From Pseudomonas sp. (GTDB lineage Bacteria > Pseudomonadota > Gammaproteobacteria > Pseudomonadales > Pseudomonadaceae): a stretch of 42,089 bases of DNA. Shown in pieces: positions 16,296 through 25,187 of this stretch. Within the stretch, counting starts at the first letter, position 1. Every line of letters starts with the position of its first letter. Made by a program: the position numbers and the translations under genes. Location: contig NZ_JAUYNP010000297.1 in the NCBI RefSeq assembly GCF_030696055.1, positions 1-42,089 of the forward strand. The letters are read 5' to 3'. The notes below the pieces were generated by a model that was not told the DNA's origin, did no database searches, and saw only the letters and a program-made list of their open reading frames with translations.

Positions 16296-16321
16296 AAGGC
16301 CGGTTTTTAACCGGCCTTTTT
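16296..16321 (+). terminator. Rho-independent terminator after comEA-like gene
   Basis: Perfect stem AAGGCCGG (16296-16303) and CCGGCCTT (16311-16318) around TTTTTAA, followed by more Ts. It begins 20 bases after the comEA-like stop. Confidence 0.85.
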
Positions 16322-16452
16322 GCTTTCTGTGGGTTGGTAAATATCAATATCAATCCGCAAGCGTGCAGTTACTGCAGGTGAAGTTCTTCATTACTAAATC
16401 GCTGCTTGCGGTGCTGTTGGTTATTTAAGGTGTAAATCGAACGGGGATCGCG

Positions 16453-16815
16453 ATGATCTTTTATTTAGCGGCAGATGCTGTGTTGCTCGTTCATCTGCTG
16501 TTTATTGCCTTCGTGTTGCTTGGCGGTTTGTTGGTGTTGCGTTGGCGTCGGCTGGTCTGGCTGCATCTGCCTGCCGTTGTCTGGGGTGTGGTGGTGGAGT
16601 CGATGCGCTGGCAATGTCCGCTCACGCCGCTGGAGAACAGTTTACGTCAGGCTGCCGGGCAGGCCGGTTATGCGGGTGGTTTTGTCGAGCATTACCTGAT
16701 GCCGATCATCTATCCAGCTGGCCTGACGCCACAGATTCAACTCTGGCTGGGGGCTGTTGTGCTGCTGCTCAATGGACTGATTTATGCGGTGGTTCTGCTG
16801 CGCGTGAGGCGCTAG
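16453..16815 (+). CDS. DUF2784 membrane protein
   Basis: A 120-residue inner-membrane protein with three to four hydrophobic helices. Its pattern matches DUF2784: N-terminal ADAVLLVHLLFIAFVLLGGL, a central WLHLPAVVWGVVVESMRWQC with PLTPLEN, and a second membrane pair near the C-terminus (YPAGLTPQIQLWLGAVVLLL). The conserved C-PLTPLEN segment is the family mark. Function is unknown. ATG 16453 follows CGGGGAT at 16442-16448. It stands alone between a terminator and the SDR gene. Confidence 0.8.
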   Translation: MIFYLAADAVLLVHLLFIAFVLLGGLLVLRWRRLVWLHLPAVVWGVVVESMRWQCPLTPLENSLRQAAGQAGYAGGFVEHYLMPIIYPAGLTPQIQLWLGAVVLLLNGLIYAVVLLRVRR

Positions 16816-17001
16816 GGCGTCGCACCGGGTGCGCCCTGGAGGGGGCTTTCGGCGAGAGCCACCTGAGGCCTTTGGGCGTGTTTACGCTTCAGCTTGCAGC
16901 CAGTGCTAGCCAGTCATTCATAAACTTGATGGTACATGGGGTGGCTTAATTCCTTGGCTACACTGGGCCCATCTACCACAGCACAACAAGGCAGCCTTTG
17001 T

Positions 17002-17811
17002 ATGCAAAATCGCATGATGATTACCGGCGCGGGATCGGGTTTGGGTCGTGAAATCGCCCTGCGTTGGGCGCGTGAGGGATGGCAGCTGGCGCTCTCGGAT
17101 GTGAATGAGCCAGGCCTGGCTGAGACCCTGCAGCTGGTGCGCGCTGCTGGCGGCGATGGCTTTACCCAGCGTTGCGATGTGCGTGATTACAGTCAGTTGA
17201 CTGCCCTGGCGCAGGCCTGCGAAGAGAAGTTCGGCGGCATCGATGTGCTAGTCAACAACGCCGGTGTGGCCTCGGGCGGCTTCTTCAGCGAGCTGTCGTT
17301 GGAAGACTGGGACTGGCAGATCGCAATCAACCTGATGGGCGTGGTCAAGGGCTGCAAGGCGTTCTTGCCGCTGCTGGAGCGCAGTCAGGGCAAGATCGTC
17401 AACGTCGCATCCATGGCGGCATTGATGCAGGGCCCGGCCATGAGTAACTACAACGTGGCCAAGGCCGGTGTGGTGGCGCTGTCGGAAAGCCTGTTGATCG
17501 AGCTGAAAATGCAGGAAGTGAGTGTGCATGTGGTCTGCCCGTCGTTCTTCCAGACCAATCTGCTCGACTCCTTCCGCGGTCCGACGCCGGCGATGAAGGC
17601 CCAGGTTGGCAAGTTGTTGGAAGGCTCGCCGATCAGTGCCGCCGATATCGCCGATTACATGTATGACGAGATTGCCAAGGGCGAATTTATGATTCTGCCC
17701 CACGAGCAAGGGCGTCTGGCTTGGGCGTTGAAGCAGGCAAATCCGCAACAGCTGTACAGCGAGATGGCCGCCATGGCCGACAAGATGCGGGTTAAGACTA
17801 AGCAGGGCTGA
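17002..17811 (+). CDS. Short-chain dehydrogenase/reductase (SDR)
   Basis: About 269 residues of classical SDR. Cofactor motif TGAGSGLG is at residues 8-15, NNAGV near 88, and catalytic Ser and YNVAK near 139-155 (VNVASMAALMQGPAMSNYNV). The C-terminal part is longer than minimal SDRs. The upstream in-frame ATG at 16936 gives a non-homologous extension, so I use ATG 17002. Substrate is unknown; it is an NAD(P)-dependent cytoplasmic oxidoreductase. It is followed by a transporter gene after a 122-base gap, with no proof of co-transcription. Confidence 0.88.
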   Translation: MQNRMMITGAGSGLGREIALRWAREGWQLALSDVNEPGLAETLQLVRAAGGDGFTQRCDVRDYSQLTALAQACEEKFGGIDVLVNNAGVASGGFFSELSLEDWDWQIAINLMGVVKGCKAFLPLLERSQGKIVNVASMAALMQGPAMSNYNVAKAGVVALSESLLIELKMQEVSVHVVCPSFFQTNLLDSFRGPTPAMKAQVGKLLEGSPISAADIADYMYDEIAKGEFMILPHEQGRLAWALKQANPQQLYSEMAAMADKMRVKTKQG

Positions 17812-17933
17812 GTGTCGCGCACCGATTAGTTGATTACTTGGTCAGCTTAACCCGCCTTCGGGCTTGCCTGTGGCAGGTCCGAACGTTAGGGTTCTTGGCT
17901 CTGCCGGCCTAGCCGCGACACGATGGACGTTCT

Positions 17934-19094
17934 GTGAAACCTTTCCCGCGGGTCATGCTCTTGCTGGCCCTGATACTGGCGGCGATTAACTTGCGCCCCG
18001 GCATCACCTCATTGGCTCCGCTGATCGAGCGGATCGCCGCCGAGCTGGCCTTGAGCCGCAGCCTGATCAGCCTGACCACGGCGTTGCCCGTCCTGTGCAT
18101 GGGGCTGTTGGCTCCTTTGGCTCCGCGTCTGGCATTAAAAATGGGACTGGAGCGCACCATCGCCCTGTGCATGGGCGTGATTGCCCTGGCTTTGTTGTTG
18201 CGTCTGGCGGGGCATAACGCTGTGATCCTGATTGGCAGCGCAGTGCTGCTGGGCGCCGCTATTGCGCTGGCGGGGCCGCTGCTCTCGGGGTTTATCAAGC
18301 GCTATTTTATGGACCGCATGGGCAGCGTGGTGGGCTGGTATTCGTTGAGCATGGCGATTGGTGGGGCCGGTGGGGCTGTATTGACCGCACCTGCCACTCA
18401 AGTGTTGGGCGATGACTGGGCGCGGGGGTTGGCGCTGTGGGCGCTGCCGGCCTTGCTGGGCTTGCTGCTGTGGTCGTGTCTGCCCAATCGCCTCGACGCC
18501 GATGAGCTGAGCGACAGCAATGCCGGGTTGCCGTGGCGCAAGCCCCGCGCCTGGTTGATCAGTGCTTTCTTCGCGATTCAGGCCGGTTTGTTCTACGCCC
18601 TGGCGACCTGGGCCGTGGCACGTTACCACGAGGCCGGTCTGAGCCTGCTGCACAGCAATAGCCTGTTCAGTGTCTCGATGTTGATGGGCTTGCCCAGTTC
18701 CTTCCTGTTGCCCTGGTTGGCGCAGCGCTTGGGCAACCGTTACTTGCTGTTGTTGGGCTGTGGCCTGTTGTCTTCGCTGAGTTTGGCGATGATCAGCTTT
18801 GCGCCGACCTTCTTGCCCGAGTTGTGGGCCGTCAGCATCGGCCTGGGGCTGGGCGGCTCCTTTGCCTTGTCGCTGGTGTTGCCGCTGTATGAGGCGGGTT
18901 CGCCCCTGGCGGTCAGCCGTTGGACGGCGATGATGCTGTTTGTCGGTTACAGCATGGCCTGTGTGACGCCGGTGTTGACGGGATTGGCCCGTGATGTGGC
19001 GGGTAACTACCAACTGCCCTTTATGGTGCTGACCAGCCTGGGGCTACTGATGACCCTGCTGGCCTGGATCATGGGCGCTAGGCGGCCAAACTAA
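17934..19094 (+). CDS. MFS transporter, CynX/NimT type
   Basis: A 386-residue protein with about 12 hydrophobic segments. The N-terminus LLALILAAINLRPGITSLAP with the NLRP motif in helix 1 is the mark of the CynX/NimT (cyanate/2-nitroimidazole transporter-like) branch of the major facilitator superfamily. The helix 4-5 region GPLLSGFIKRYFMDRMGSVV and a C-terminal half with similar repeats support it. The substrate cannot be inferred; most family members are uncharacterised exporters. The start is GTG 17934 with GGA at 17924-17926 as a weak ribosome-binding site. Confidence 0.85.
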   Translation: MKPFPRVMLLLALILAAINLRPGITSLAPLIERIAAELALSRSLISLTTALPVLCMGLLAPLAPRLALKMGLERTIALCMGVIALALLLRLAGHNAVILIGSAVLLGAAIALAGPLLSGFIKRYFMDRMGSVVGWYSLSMAIGGAGGAVLTAPATQVLGDDWARGLALWALPALLGLLLWSCLPNRLDADELSDSNAGLPWRKPRAWLISAFFAIQAGLFYALATWAVARYHEAGLSLLHSNSLFSVSMLMGLPSSFLLPWLAQRLGNRYLLLLGCGLLSSLSLAMISFAPTFLPELWAVSIGLGLGGSFALSLVLPLYEAGSPLAVSRWTAMMLFVGYSMACVTPVLTGLARDVAGNYQLPFMVLTSLGLLMTLLAWIMGARRPN

Positions 19095-19192
19095 CGGGTG
19101 TTAAGCGCCGTATTGCGCTTATTTACGGGCAGTTCCTTCCTTGGTTCCTGAGGCTGTGATAGAAGGCAGCCTGGTTTTTCAGGAGTGCCCGC

Positions 19193-19621
19193 GTGGAGTC
19201 AGAATCCATCGTTTATGGTTGTATCCGTGACTGGCCGTCGGACAGTCCAGCGGAGAGCCGTTTGCGCCGCGCAATCAACCAACAGGTGCTCGATGAGTTA
19301 CCTATGGGCGACGCCTGGAGCTTTCTCGGTCGGGAAATGTTCGCCTGTTGTCAGCAACCCGGCGATGGCCTGTACCAGACCCAGGTGATTCACTTCGGCG
19401 CCAGTTACCGTACGGTGGAGTACGAGTGGAGCCTGTGGATCAAGCAGTTCGAGGCCTTGCTCAAGCGCCTGTACTGGGCCAGTGCGGTGGTGCATCTGGA
19501 AACCGAGTTGAACGGGACCCATACCTTCCGCTGGGAGTCGGACAACGGCTTGCACAGCCCCGACGAGGGTGAATTACGGGTGCGTTGCGCCTGGGAGCGC
19601 GAGGGTGGGGTGCGCAGCTAG
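19193..19621 (+). CDS. Conserved-looking hypothetical protein
   Basis: 142 residues, no recognised domain. It is acidic/aromatic with no signal peptide or membrane helix, so probably cytoplasmic. Features include VYGCIRDWPSDSPAESRLRR near the start, two Cys in EMFACCQQPGD, and a central aromatic stretch YEWSLWIKQFEALLKRLYW. GTG 19193 is well supported by AGGAG at 19181-19185, seven bases upstream. The coding-like codon use and clear ribosome-binding site make it a real gene. Function unknown; it converges with yheU and is not obviously in an operon. Confidence 0.7.
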   Translation: MESESIVYGCIRDWPSDSPAESRLRRAINQQVLDELPMGDAWSFLGREMFACCQQPGDGLYQTQVIHFGASYRTVEYEWSLWIKQFEALLKRLYWASAVVHLETELNGTHTFRWESDNGLHSPDEGELRVRCAWEREGGVRS

Positions 19622-19646
19622 CCTGTCGTCCTGCGCTGCTCGCGAC

Positions 19647-19886
19647 TTACTCCTCGAGCGCCTGTAGCCACTCCTTGGGCACCTCACGTTTTAGCGCCAA
19701 CTGGCATTGTTGGCTTTCCGGGTCGAAGACAATCACCGCCTCGCCTTTATCGAGGGCGCGGCGCACCCGTTGAATGCGGGTGGGCAGTGGGGTTTCATCG
19801 CCGTTATCGGTACCGTCGCGGGTCACGAAGTCCTCGATCAGGCGGGTCAGGGTGTCGGTTTCCAGCATGTTTGAGGGGATCAGCAC
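19647..19886 (-). CDS. yheU: YheU family protein (UPF0270)
   Basis: 79 residues with the YheU pattern: MLIPSNMLETDTLTRLIEDF, then VTRDGTDNGDE, and the C-terminal KGEAVIVFDPESQQCQLALK. The family is small, cytoplasmic and of unknown function, widespread in Gammaproteobacteria. Length matches the usual 70-80 residues. It lies 83 bases downstream of the hybrid kinase gene on the same strand. Confidence 0.88.
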   Translation of the reverse strand: MLIPSNMLETDTLTRLIEDFVTRDGTDNGDETPLPTRIQRVRRALDKGEAVIVFDPESQQCQLALKREVPKEWLQALEE

Positions 19887-19969
19887 GGCTATTTCTCCAA
19901 GACGCAGCGGCGATGCTAACGCGCGTTGGGTGAGCTGGCCATGCTTGTCCCGAATCTTCTGCCCACTGC

Positions 19970-22726
19970 TTATAGCGCGGTGTCCGCTGCGGGTTGCTGC
20001 AGGTAGTGCTCCAGGGTGCTGTAGAGCTTGGCGCTGTCCAGCGGCTTGCCGAGAAAATCATTCATGCCGACTTCGCTGCCATGTTGGCGGTGTTCATCGA
20101 GGATATGCGCGGTCAGCGCGACTATGGGAACTGCCGGAAGCTTCTGTTGGCGCTCCAGGCGGCGGATCTGCCGGGTGGCTTCGAAGCCGTCCATTTCCGG
20201 CATTTCACAGTCCATCAGAATCAGCTGAGTCGCCGCCGGGTTGCGCTGGTACTCGTTGACCGCCGCCAGGCCGTTGGTGACCAGGCGCACGTTATAGCCA
20301 CGTTTTTTCAGGAAGCCTTGCACCACCAGTTGGTTCACCGGGTTGTCTTCGGCGACCAGGATGCAGGGGGCGCCGCTGCTGTCGTGGCGCACCTGCGGCA
20401 GAGGTTTTATTTCCGGGCTACGCCCTTCTTCATACAGCTCCTGCAGTGCACTGCGCAGGGCCGTGATGGCCACTGGCTGTGTCAGGCTGAGCAGGCGCAA
20501 ACCGCTGCTGCTGGGCAGTTGCTGGGATTGCTCGGGGGTGCAGAGCAGCAAGACCCGTTGTCCGGGCTGCAGCAGCGGGCGCAGCGAGTCCAGCCAATGC
20601 TGAATGCTGCCGGGCCAGGGCGCCATCAGCACCAACAGCGGGGGTGCGGCGAAATCCTCCAGATAACCGAGCAGGCTTTCCGGGTTCTGGCAGCGTTCGG
20701 TGCGCATGCCCCAGCGCCCGAGCAGGCGGCTCAAGGCGTCCAGACCGAGGCCGTCGAGGGAGGTGAGCAGGGCGGTGCGGCCTTTGAGCAGCTCGCTCAA
20801 GGGGTCGGCCGGGATCGGTTCGGCGGCTTGCGGGATATCGAAGGCGAAACGAGTGCCTTGCCCCGGCGTGCTTTGCACCTCGATACGGCCGCCCATCATT
20901 TCCACCAACTCCTTGCTGATCGCCAGGCCCAGGCCGCTGCCGCCATAGCGCCGGGTGGTGCTGGAGTCACCCTGGGCGAAGGATTCGAACAACTGGGCCA
21001 GGGCCTGATCGCTGATGCCTATGCCACTGTCACTGATGGAAAAAACCAGGTGCGGCGTGCCCTGGGAGTCATTGCGCCGGCAGACATTCAGCGACACATG
21101 GCCTTCGGCGGTGAACTTGAGGGCATTGCTCAGCAGGTTCATCAGTACCTGTTTAAGCCGCGTCGGGTCGCCCTGAATGCGTCGCGGCACCCCAGCTTCC
21201 AGGCTCAGATAGAGGCGCAGGCGCTTGTCCATGGCCTGGCCGGTGAACAGGCTGAAGGTGCTGGAAATCAGCTCTTCCAGGTCGAAGTCGATATGTTCCA
21301 GGCTGAGCTTGCCGGATTCGATGCGCGCGTAATCGAGGATGTCGTTGATCACAGCCATCAGTGAGCTGCCCGAGCTGGAAATGGTGTCGACATAGAAGCG
21401 TTGGCTGCGATCCAGGGCGGTTTCCTTGAGCAGTTGCAACATGCCCAGCACGCCATTGAGCGGGGTGCGGATCTCGTGGCTCATCTTGGCCAGAAAGCGG
21501 CTCTTGGCCAGGCTTTCGATTTCCGCCTGTTCGGCGGCACGGCGCGACTGGAAACCTTCCTCCTTGAGCAGGTTGATGCGGTCGGCCAGGCCCATGGCCA
21601 GGGTGATCACCTCGAAGGTGACGCCGATCTTGATCACGGTCGCGCCGTAGATGCCGAGGAAGTCGATGCCCAGGGAGCCGGAGGTGGCGACGATAAAGGA
21701 GGCCAGCAGAATGCCCCAGGCGGATATGTAGTAGGAGCCATAGCGCACGCCCTTGCGCCAGATGTAGATACCGTTGAGCAGCAGCACCAGGGACACCGTC
21801 AGCACGGTCAGGCTGGCCAGCGTGTTCCAGATCTGCAAGCCGATCAGCGGCAGCGCCAGCAGGCAGCCGACCACCAGCAGCATCATCAGGCGCAGACCCA
21901 TGTCCAGGCGCGGGAAATGTTGGCGGGTGTGCAGGAAGTGGCGGCTGAATTGGGTGGCGCTGAGGCAATGCAGGTACATCAGGATGTAGATGCTCACCGA
22001 CTGGAAGGCGATATGCTCGGGCAGCAGTTTGAACAGCAAACCGTCGAAGCAGGCGCCGAACAGGCCGATGTTCAGGGTGTATACCAGGTACCAGAAATAC
22101 GCCGGCTCGCGCAGCGAGATGAACAGGAACAGGTTGTAGCAGAACATGGCGAACAGCACGCCGTAGAAGGCACCGTTGATGCCCATCAGGTTTTCCTGGG
22201 CGGCGGCGCTGGCATGGTAGGTGCTGAAGAACACAGGCAGGAAGATGGTGCTGGTGGTGTCGACGCGAATCAGCAGAGTGTTGGCGCCAGGCGGCAGATT
22301 GACTGGAAACCAGAAGTTGCGCACCTGTACCGGGCGCTGGGAAAAGGCGTAGTGGTCACCACTTTCCTGCAACTGCCACTGGCCATCGGCGGTGGAGAGA
22401 AACACCTGCACGTGGTCGAGTAGCGGGTAATTGACTTCCAGGTAGCCGGCCAAGTCCTGTTGCAGGCGGTTGTCCAGCTGGGCCTTGAACCACCACACCG
22501 AGTCATTCTTACCCAGGTTGGCGTGCTCGCCCGGCACCGGGGTAAAGCCTTCGTCGCCCAGCGCGTTGACCTGGTCCACCTTCAACTCGCCGCGGGGGTC
22601 TTCCACATAGCCCATGGCGGGTCCCAGCGACAGACGCAAATCGGCAGTGTCCAGGATTGCCGGCGATAACGCCCAGGCTGGGCCGCACAGCCAGTACAAC
22701 AACAGCGCCAGCCATATACGAGGCAT
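19970..22726 (-). CDS. Hybrid sensor histidine kinase with 7TMR-DISM sensor and receiver domain
   Basis: About 918 residues. A signal peptide ([20 protein letters not shown]) leads to a periplasmic 7TMR-DISM extracellular domain (~30-175), then seven membrane helices (~185-390) and a short coiled linker. HisKA has its His near 417 ([15 protein letters not shown]); HATPase has N-box [20 protein letters not shown] and GSGLGLAI. A receiver-like segment (~650-775) lacks a visible phospho-Asp motif, and a full receiver follows with Asp near 838 ([13 protein letters not shown]). No Hpt domain is visible, so phosphate must pass to a separate protein. The layout recalls LadS/RetS kinases that switch biofilm state, but orthology is not shown. 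ATG 22726 is preceded by AAGAGG; a TTG at 22732 is less likely. Confidence 0.92.
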   Translation of the reverse strand: MPRIWLALLLYWLCGPAWALSPAILDTADLRLSLGPAMGYVEDPRGELKVDQVNALGDEGFTPVPGEHANLGKNDSVWWFKAQLDNRLQQDLAGYLEVNYPLLDHVQVFLSTADGQWQLQESGDHYAFSQRPVQVRNFWFPVNLPPGANTLLIRVDTTSTIFLPVFFSTYHASAAAQENLMGINGAFYGVLFAMFCYNLFLFISLREPAYFWYLVYTLNIGLFGACFDGLLFKLLPEHIAFQSVSIYILMYLHCLSATQFSRHFLHTRQHFPRLDMGLRLMMLLVVGCLLALPLIGLQIWNTLASLTVLTVSLVLLLNGIYIWRKGVRYGSYYISAWGILLASFIVATSGSLGIDFLGIYGATVIKIGVTFEVITLAMGLADRINLLKEEGFQSRRAAEQAEIESLAKSRFLAKMSHEIRTPLNGVLGMLQLLKETALDRSQRFYVDTISSSGSSLMAVINDILDYARIESGKLSLEHIDFDLEELISSTFSLFTGQAMDKRLRLYLSLEAGVPRRIQGDPTRLKQVLMNLLSNALKFTAEGHVSLNVCRRNDSQGTPHLVFSISDSGIGISDQALAQLFESFAQGDSSTTRRYGGSGLGLAISKELVEMMGGRIEVQSTPGQGTRFAFDIPQAAEPIPADPLSELLKGRTALLTSLDGLGLDALSRLLGRWGMRTERCQNPESLLGYLEDFAAPPLLVLMAPWPGSIQHWLDSLRPLLQPGQRVLLLCTPEQSQQLPSSSGLRLLSLTQPVAITALRSALQELYEEGRSPEIKPLPQVRHDSSGAPCILVAEDNPVNQLVVQGFLKKRGYNVRLVTNGLAAVNEYQRNPAATQLILMDCEMPEMDGFEATRQIRRLERQQKLPAVPIVALTAHILDEHRQHGSEVGMNDFLGKPLDSAKLYSTLEHYLQQPAADTAL

Positions 22727-22964
22727 GCACAAACCTCTTTATTCTTATACGGGGGCAAACCGCCCCCTTTCCTCTATAGCACTTTGCCCGCATGCGCGCT
22801 GGCCTTCAAGCATCCTGATGGTGCTGGCGCAACAGCTTCCCGCCTCTAGGAACAGGGGCGGTGTGTGCTATCGGGGCGTGGTGCTCCACTGCTTGGTTGA
22901 CCTGCGGCGAGGCGTTGGCGGGCGAGAAGGTGTAGCGCGTCGGCGGAGGCGCTACGGCAAGTCC

Positions 22965-24413
22965 TTAGCGCTGGGCGCTCAGCTTGGGCTGGCGGTACAG
23001 ATCGATCAGCACCTGATCGAGAATCGACGATGCGCCCCAGGGTCTGGGGTCGTTGAGGATGGCCACCACGGCCCAGCTGTTGCCATTGCTGTCGCGGCTG
23101 TAACCGGCGATGGCGCGCACGTTGTTCAGGGTGCCGGTCTTGATGTGCGCCTCGCCCACCAAGGGCGTGCGCTTCAAGCGTTTGCGCATGGTGCCGTCCA
23201 TGGCCACCAGCGGCAGCGAACTCATAAATTCGGCCGCATAGGGACTCTGCCAGGCTGCCTGCAACAGCGTGGCCATTTCCCGTGCGCTGACCCGCTCGGC
23301 GCGCGACAGCCCGGAGCCGTTCTCCATCACCAGGTGCGGTGCGGTAATGCCCTTGCGCGCCAGCCAGGCGCGAATCACCCGTTGTGCGGCCTTGCTGTCG
23401 TCCAGGTCGGCTTCGTTGCGAAACTGCGCGCCGAGGCTGAGGAACAACTGCTGCGCCATGGTGTTGTTACTGTACTTGTTGATATCGCGGATGATCTCCA
23501 CCAGGTCCGGAGAGAAGGCCCGAGCCAGCAGGCGCGCCTTGGCCGGCACGGTGGCCAGGCGATCCTTGCCGGCTATGCTGCCGCCCAGTTCCTGCCAGAT
23601 GGCGCGGATGGCGCCGGCGGCGTAGCTGGGGTGGTCGAGCAGCGACAGGTAGGTCTGCGAGCTGCAGCCTTCGGCCAGTTGGCCGGTGACTATGACCTTG
23701 GTGCCGTCGAACTCGCTCACCGGGTTGTAACGCACATCCGGCCAGCCCGGGCATTTGGCCGCGCGCAAGGCTTTGACGCGGTTCTCGATGCGGATATTGG
23801 TCAGCGGCGGTTCGGCGGCGATATGCACCTTGCCGCCCTCGGTGCGGGCGATAAAGCGCAGCGCCTTGAGGTTGATCAGCAGCGAGTCGGGCGCCACCAG
23901 GAAGGGCTTATTGGCGTCGCCGCCATCATCGTTGAAGCTGGGCAGCGCGGGCTGGACGAAGTGGCTGCGGTCGAGCACCAGGTCGCCGGTGACCTGTTGC
24001 ACGCCATTGGCGCGCAGGTCGCGCAGCAGCAGCCAGAGCTTCTCCATATTCAACTTGGGATCGCCGCCGCCCTTGAGGTACAGGTTGCCGTTGAGCACGC
24101 CGTCGTTCAGCTGGCCGTCGGTGAAGAATTCGGTTTTCCACTGATGGGTCGGGCCGAGCAGTTCGAGCGCGGCATAGGTGGTCACCAGCTTCATGGTGGA
24201 AGCGGGGTTGACCGACACATCGGCATTGAAATAGGTGCTGTGGCCGGGACCATTGAGCGGCAGGGTGACCAGCGACAGCGATTGGGTGCTGATCTTGTTG
24301 GCTTTCAGCGCTTGCTGAACCTTGTTCGGCAAGCTGTTGCCGGCCGCAGGCACAGGTAAAGCCAAGGACAGCAGCAGACCGGTCAGGGCCAGATGACGCA
24401 GGGAGTTGATCAT
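22965..24413 (-). CDS. dacB: D-alanyl-D-alanine carboxypeptidase/endopeptidase (PBP4)
   Basis: 482 residues, class C-type low-molecular-weight penicillin-binding protein. The signal peptide LALTGLLLSLALPVPAAG is followed by the active-site SxxK (STMK, Ser near 72), SxN (SNN near 315) and KTG (KTGTLNNVRA near 424). The large insert between SxxK and SxN is typical of PBP4. It trims or cuts peptidoglycan cross-links in the periplasm. In P. aeruginosa, loss of dacB is known to raise AmpC expression. It is divergent from yggL with a 235-base gap; no strong promoter is apparent. Confidence 0.95.
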   Translation of the reverse strand: MINSLRHLALTGLLLSLALPVPAAGNSLPNKVQQALKANKISTQSLSLVTLPLNGPGHSTYFNADVSVNPASTMKLVTTYAALELLGPTHQWKTEFFTDGQLNDGVLNGNLYLKGGGDPKLNMEKLWLLLRDLRANGVQQVTGDLVLDRSHFVQPALPSFNDDGGDANKPFLVAPDSLLINLKALRFIARTEGGKVHIAAEPPLTNIRIENRVKALRAAKCPGWPDVRYNPVSEFDGTKVIVTGQLAEGCSSQTYLSLLDHPSYAAGAIRAIWQELGGSIAGKDRLATVPAKARLLARAFSPDLVEIIRDINKYSNNTMAQQLFLSLGAQFRNEADLDDSKAAQRVIRAWLARKGITAPHLVMENGSGLSRAERVSAREMATLLQAAWQSPYAAEFMSSLPLVAMDGTMRKRLKRTPLVGEAHIKTGTLNNVRAIAGYSRDSNGNSWAVVAILNDPRPWGASSILDQVLIDLYRQPKLSAQR

Positions 24414-24648
24414 GGGCAGATACCCTCCAGATGAGGGTTAAAGGTGACGCGAGACATGGAGAGGGAACCCAGCGCGAGAAGGACTGATGCGGGCAATTAT
24501 GCCCCAAATTAGGGCCTATTGAGCGCTTGTGCATGGGCTACTCGGGGCTTTTTCTTTATCTGCCCCGCCGAGTGGTTGGCCGAGAAACAGGCGCTCAGGC
24601 GGCGAAACTGCTAGAGTGCCGCGCGTTATCACTCTTGAGGATTGTTCC

Positions 24649-24990
24649 ATGGCTACTAACCGTTCCCGCCGTCTGCGCAAAAAACTCTGCGTGGATGAAT
24701 TCCAGGAGCTGGGTTTTGAGCTGAACCTGAACTTCAAAGACGATCTGACCGATGAAGTCATCGATGCGTTTCTTGAGCAGTTCCTGCGTGACGCCATGAC
24801 CGCCAATAGCCTGGGCTATGTGGGCGGCGATGACTACGGTCTGGTGTGCCTGGGCAAGCGTGGCTCGGTCAATGAAGCACAGCGCGCCAGCGTTGAAGCC
24901 TGGCTGAAAGGCCGCAATGAACTGACCGACTTCAGCGCCAGCCCGTTGATGGATGTGTGGTACCCGGACAGCCCGATCAATCAGGCCTGA
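24649..24990 (+). CDS. yggL: YggL family 50S ribosome-binding protein
   Basis: 113 residues with the YggL/DUF469 pattern: basic N-terminus MATNRSRRLRKKLCVDEFQE, then LGFELNLNF, and a C-terminal half with ANSLGYVGGDDYGLVCLGKR. Family members associate with the large ribosomal subunit. ATG 24649 is chosen because TTGAGG at 24635-24640 lies 8 bases upstream and the protein starts at the conserved basic tail; upstream in-frame codons from 24529 add unrelated sequence. A dacB neighbour is usual in Pseudomonas. The gene ends 53 bases before a palindromic element that may terminate it. Confidence 0.92.
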   Translation: MATNRSRRLRKKLCVDEFQELGFELNLNFKDDLTDEVIDAFLEQFLRDAMTANSLGYVGGDDYGLVCLGKRGSVNEAQRASVEAWLKGRNELTDFSASPLMDVWYPDSPINQA

Positions 24991-25043
24991 TCCGTCGGCG
25001 GAACGGACCGCGCGCCTGTTCCGCCGTTTCCCCCTCGCTGTCT

Positions 25044-25187
25044 AGCAGGCCGTTGAAAAACTACCTACGTTGCCGATACGGCGTTAAAAACGGCCTCAAA
25101 ATGCTCATTTACAACACGTAAACTGCGCTTTTTCGGCCGTTTTTGCCTTGTCTCGGCTGCCTCGCCTACATTTTTCAACGGCCTGCT
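25044..25187. mobile_element. MITE-like palindromic element A (144 bp)
   Basis: Perfect 17-bp terminal inverted repeats AGCAGGCCGTTGAAAAA (25044-25060) and TTTTTCAACGGCCTGCT (25171-25187) bound a largely self-complementary interior with no coding capacity. Inner segments GTTAAAAACGGC and GGCCGTTTTTGCC also pair. It sits between convergent yggL and the HD-GYP gene, so its hairpin may terminate both. Its last base is the first base of the TGA complement of the HD-GYP gene. Two internal blocks (25068-25097, 25101-25129) recur inverted in element B at 28274-28503. Confidence 0.7.

Noticed and set aside
19994..22423. Two long + strand frames opposite the hybrid kinase
   Set aside because: Antisense shadows; Gln/Ala/Gly-rich with no domain.
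22932..22955. GTAGCGC/GCGCTAC hairpin downstream of dacB as terminator
   Set aside because: The 7-bp stem has a 10-base loop and no T-run on the transcribed strand.
22614..24359. 581-codon open frame opposite dacB
   Set aside because: Antisense shadow of the PBP4 gene, which has all three active-site motifs.
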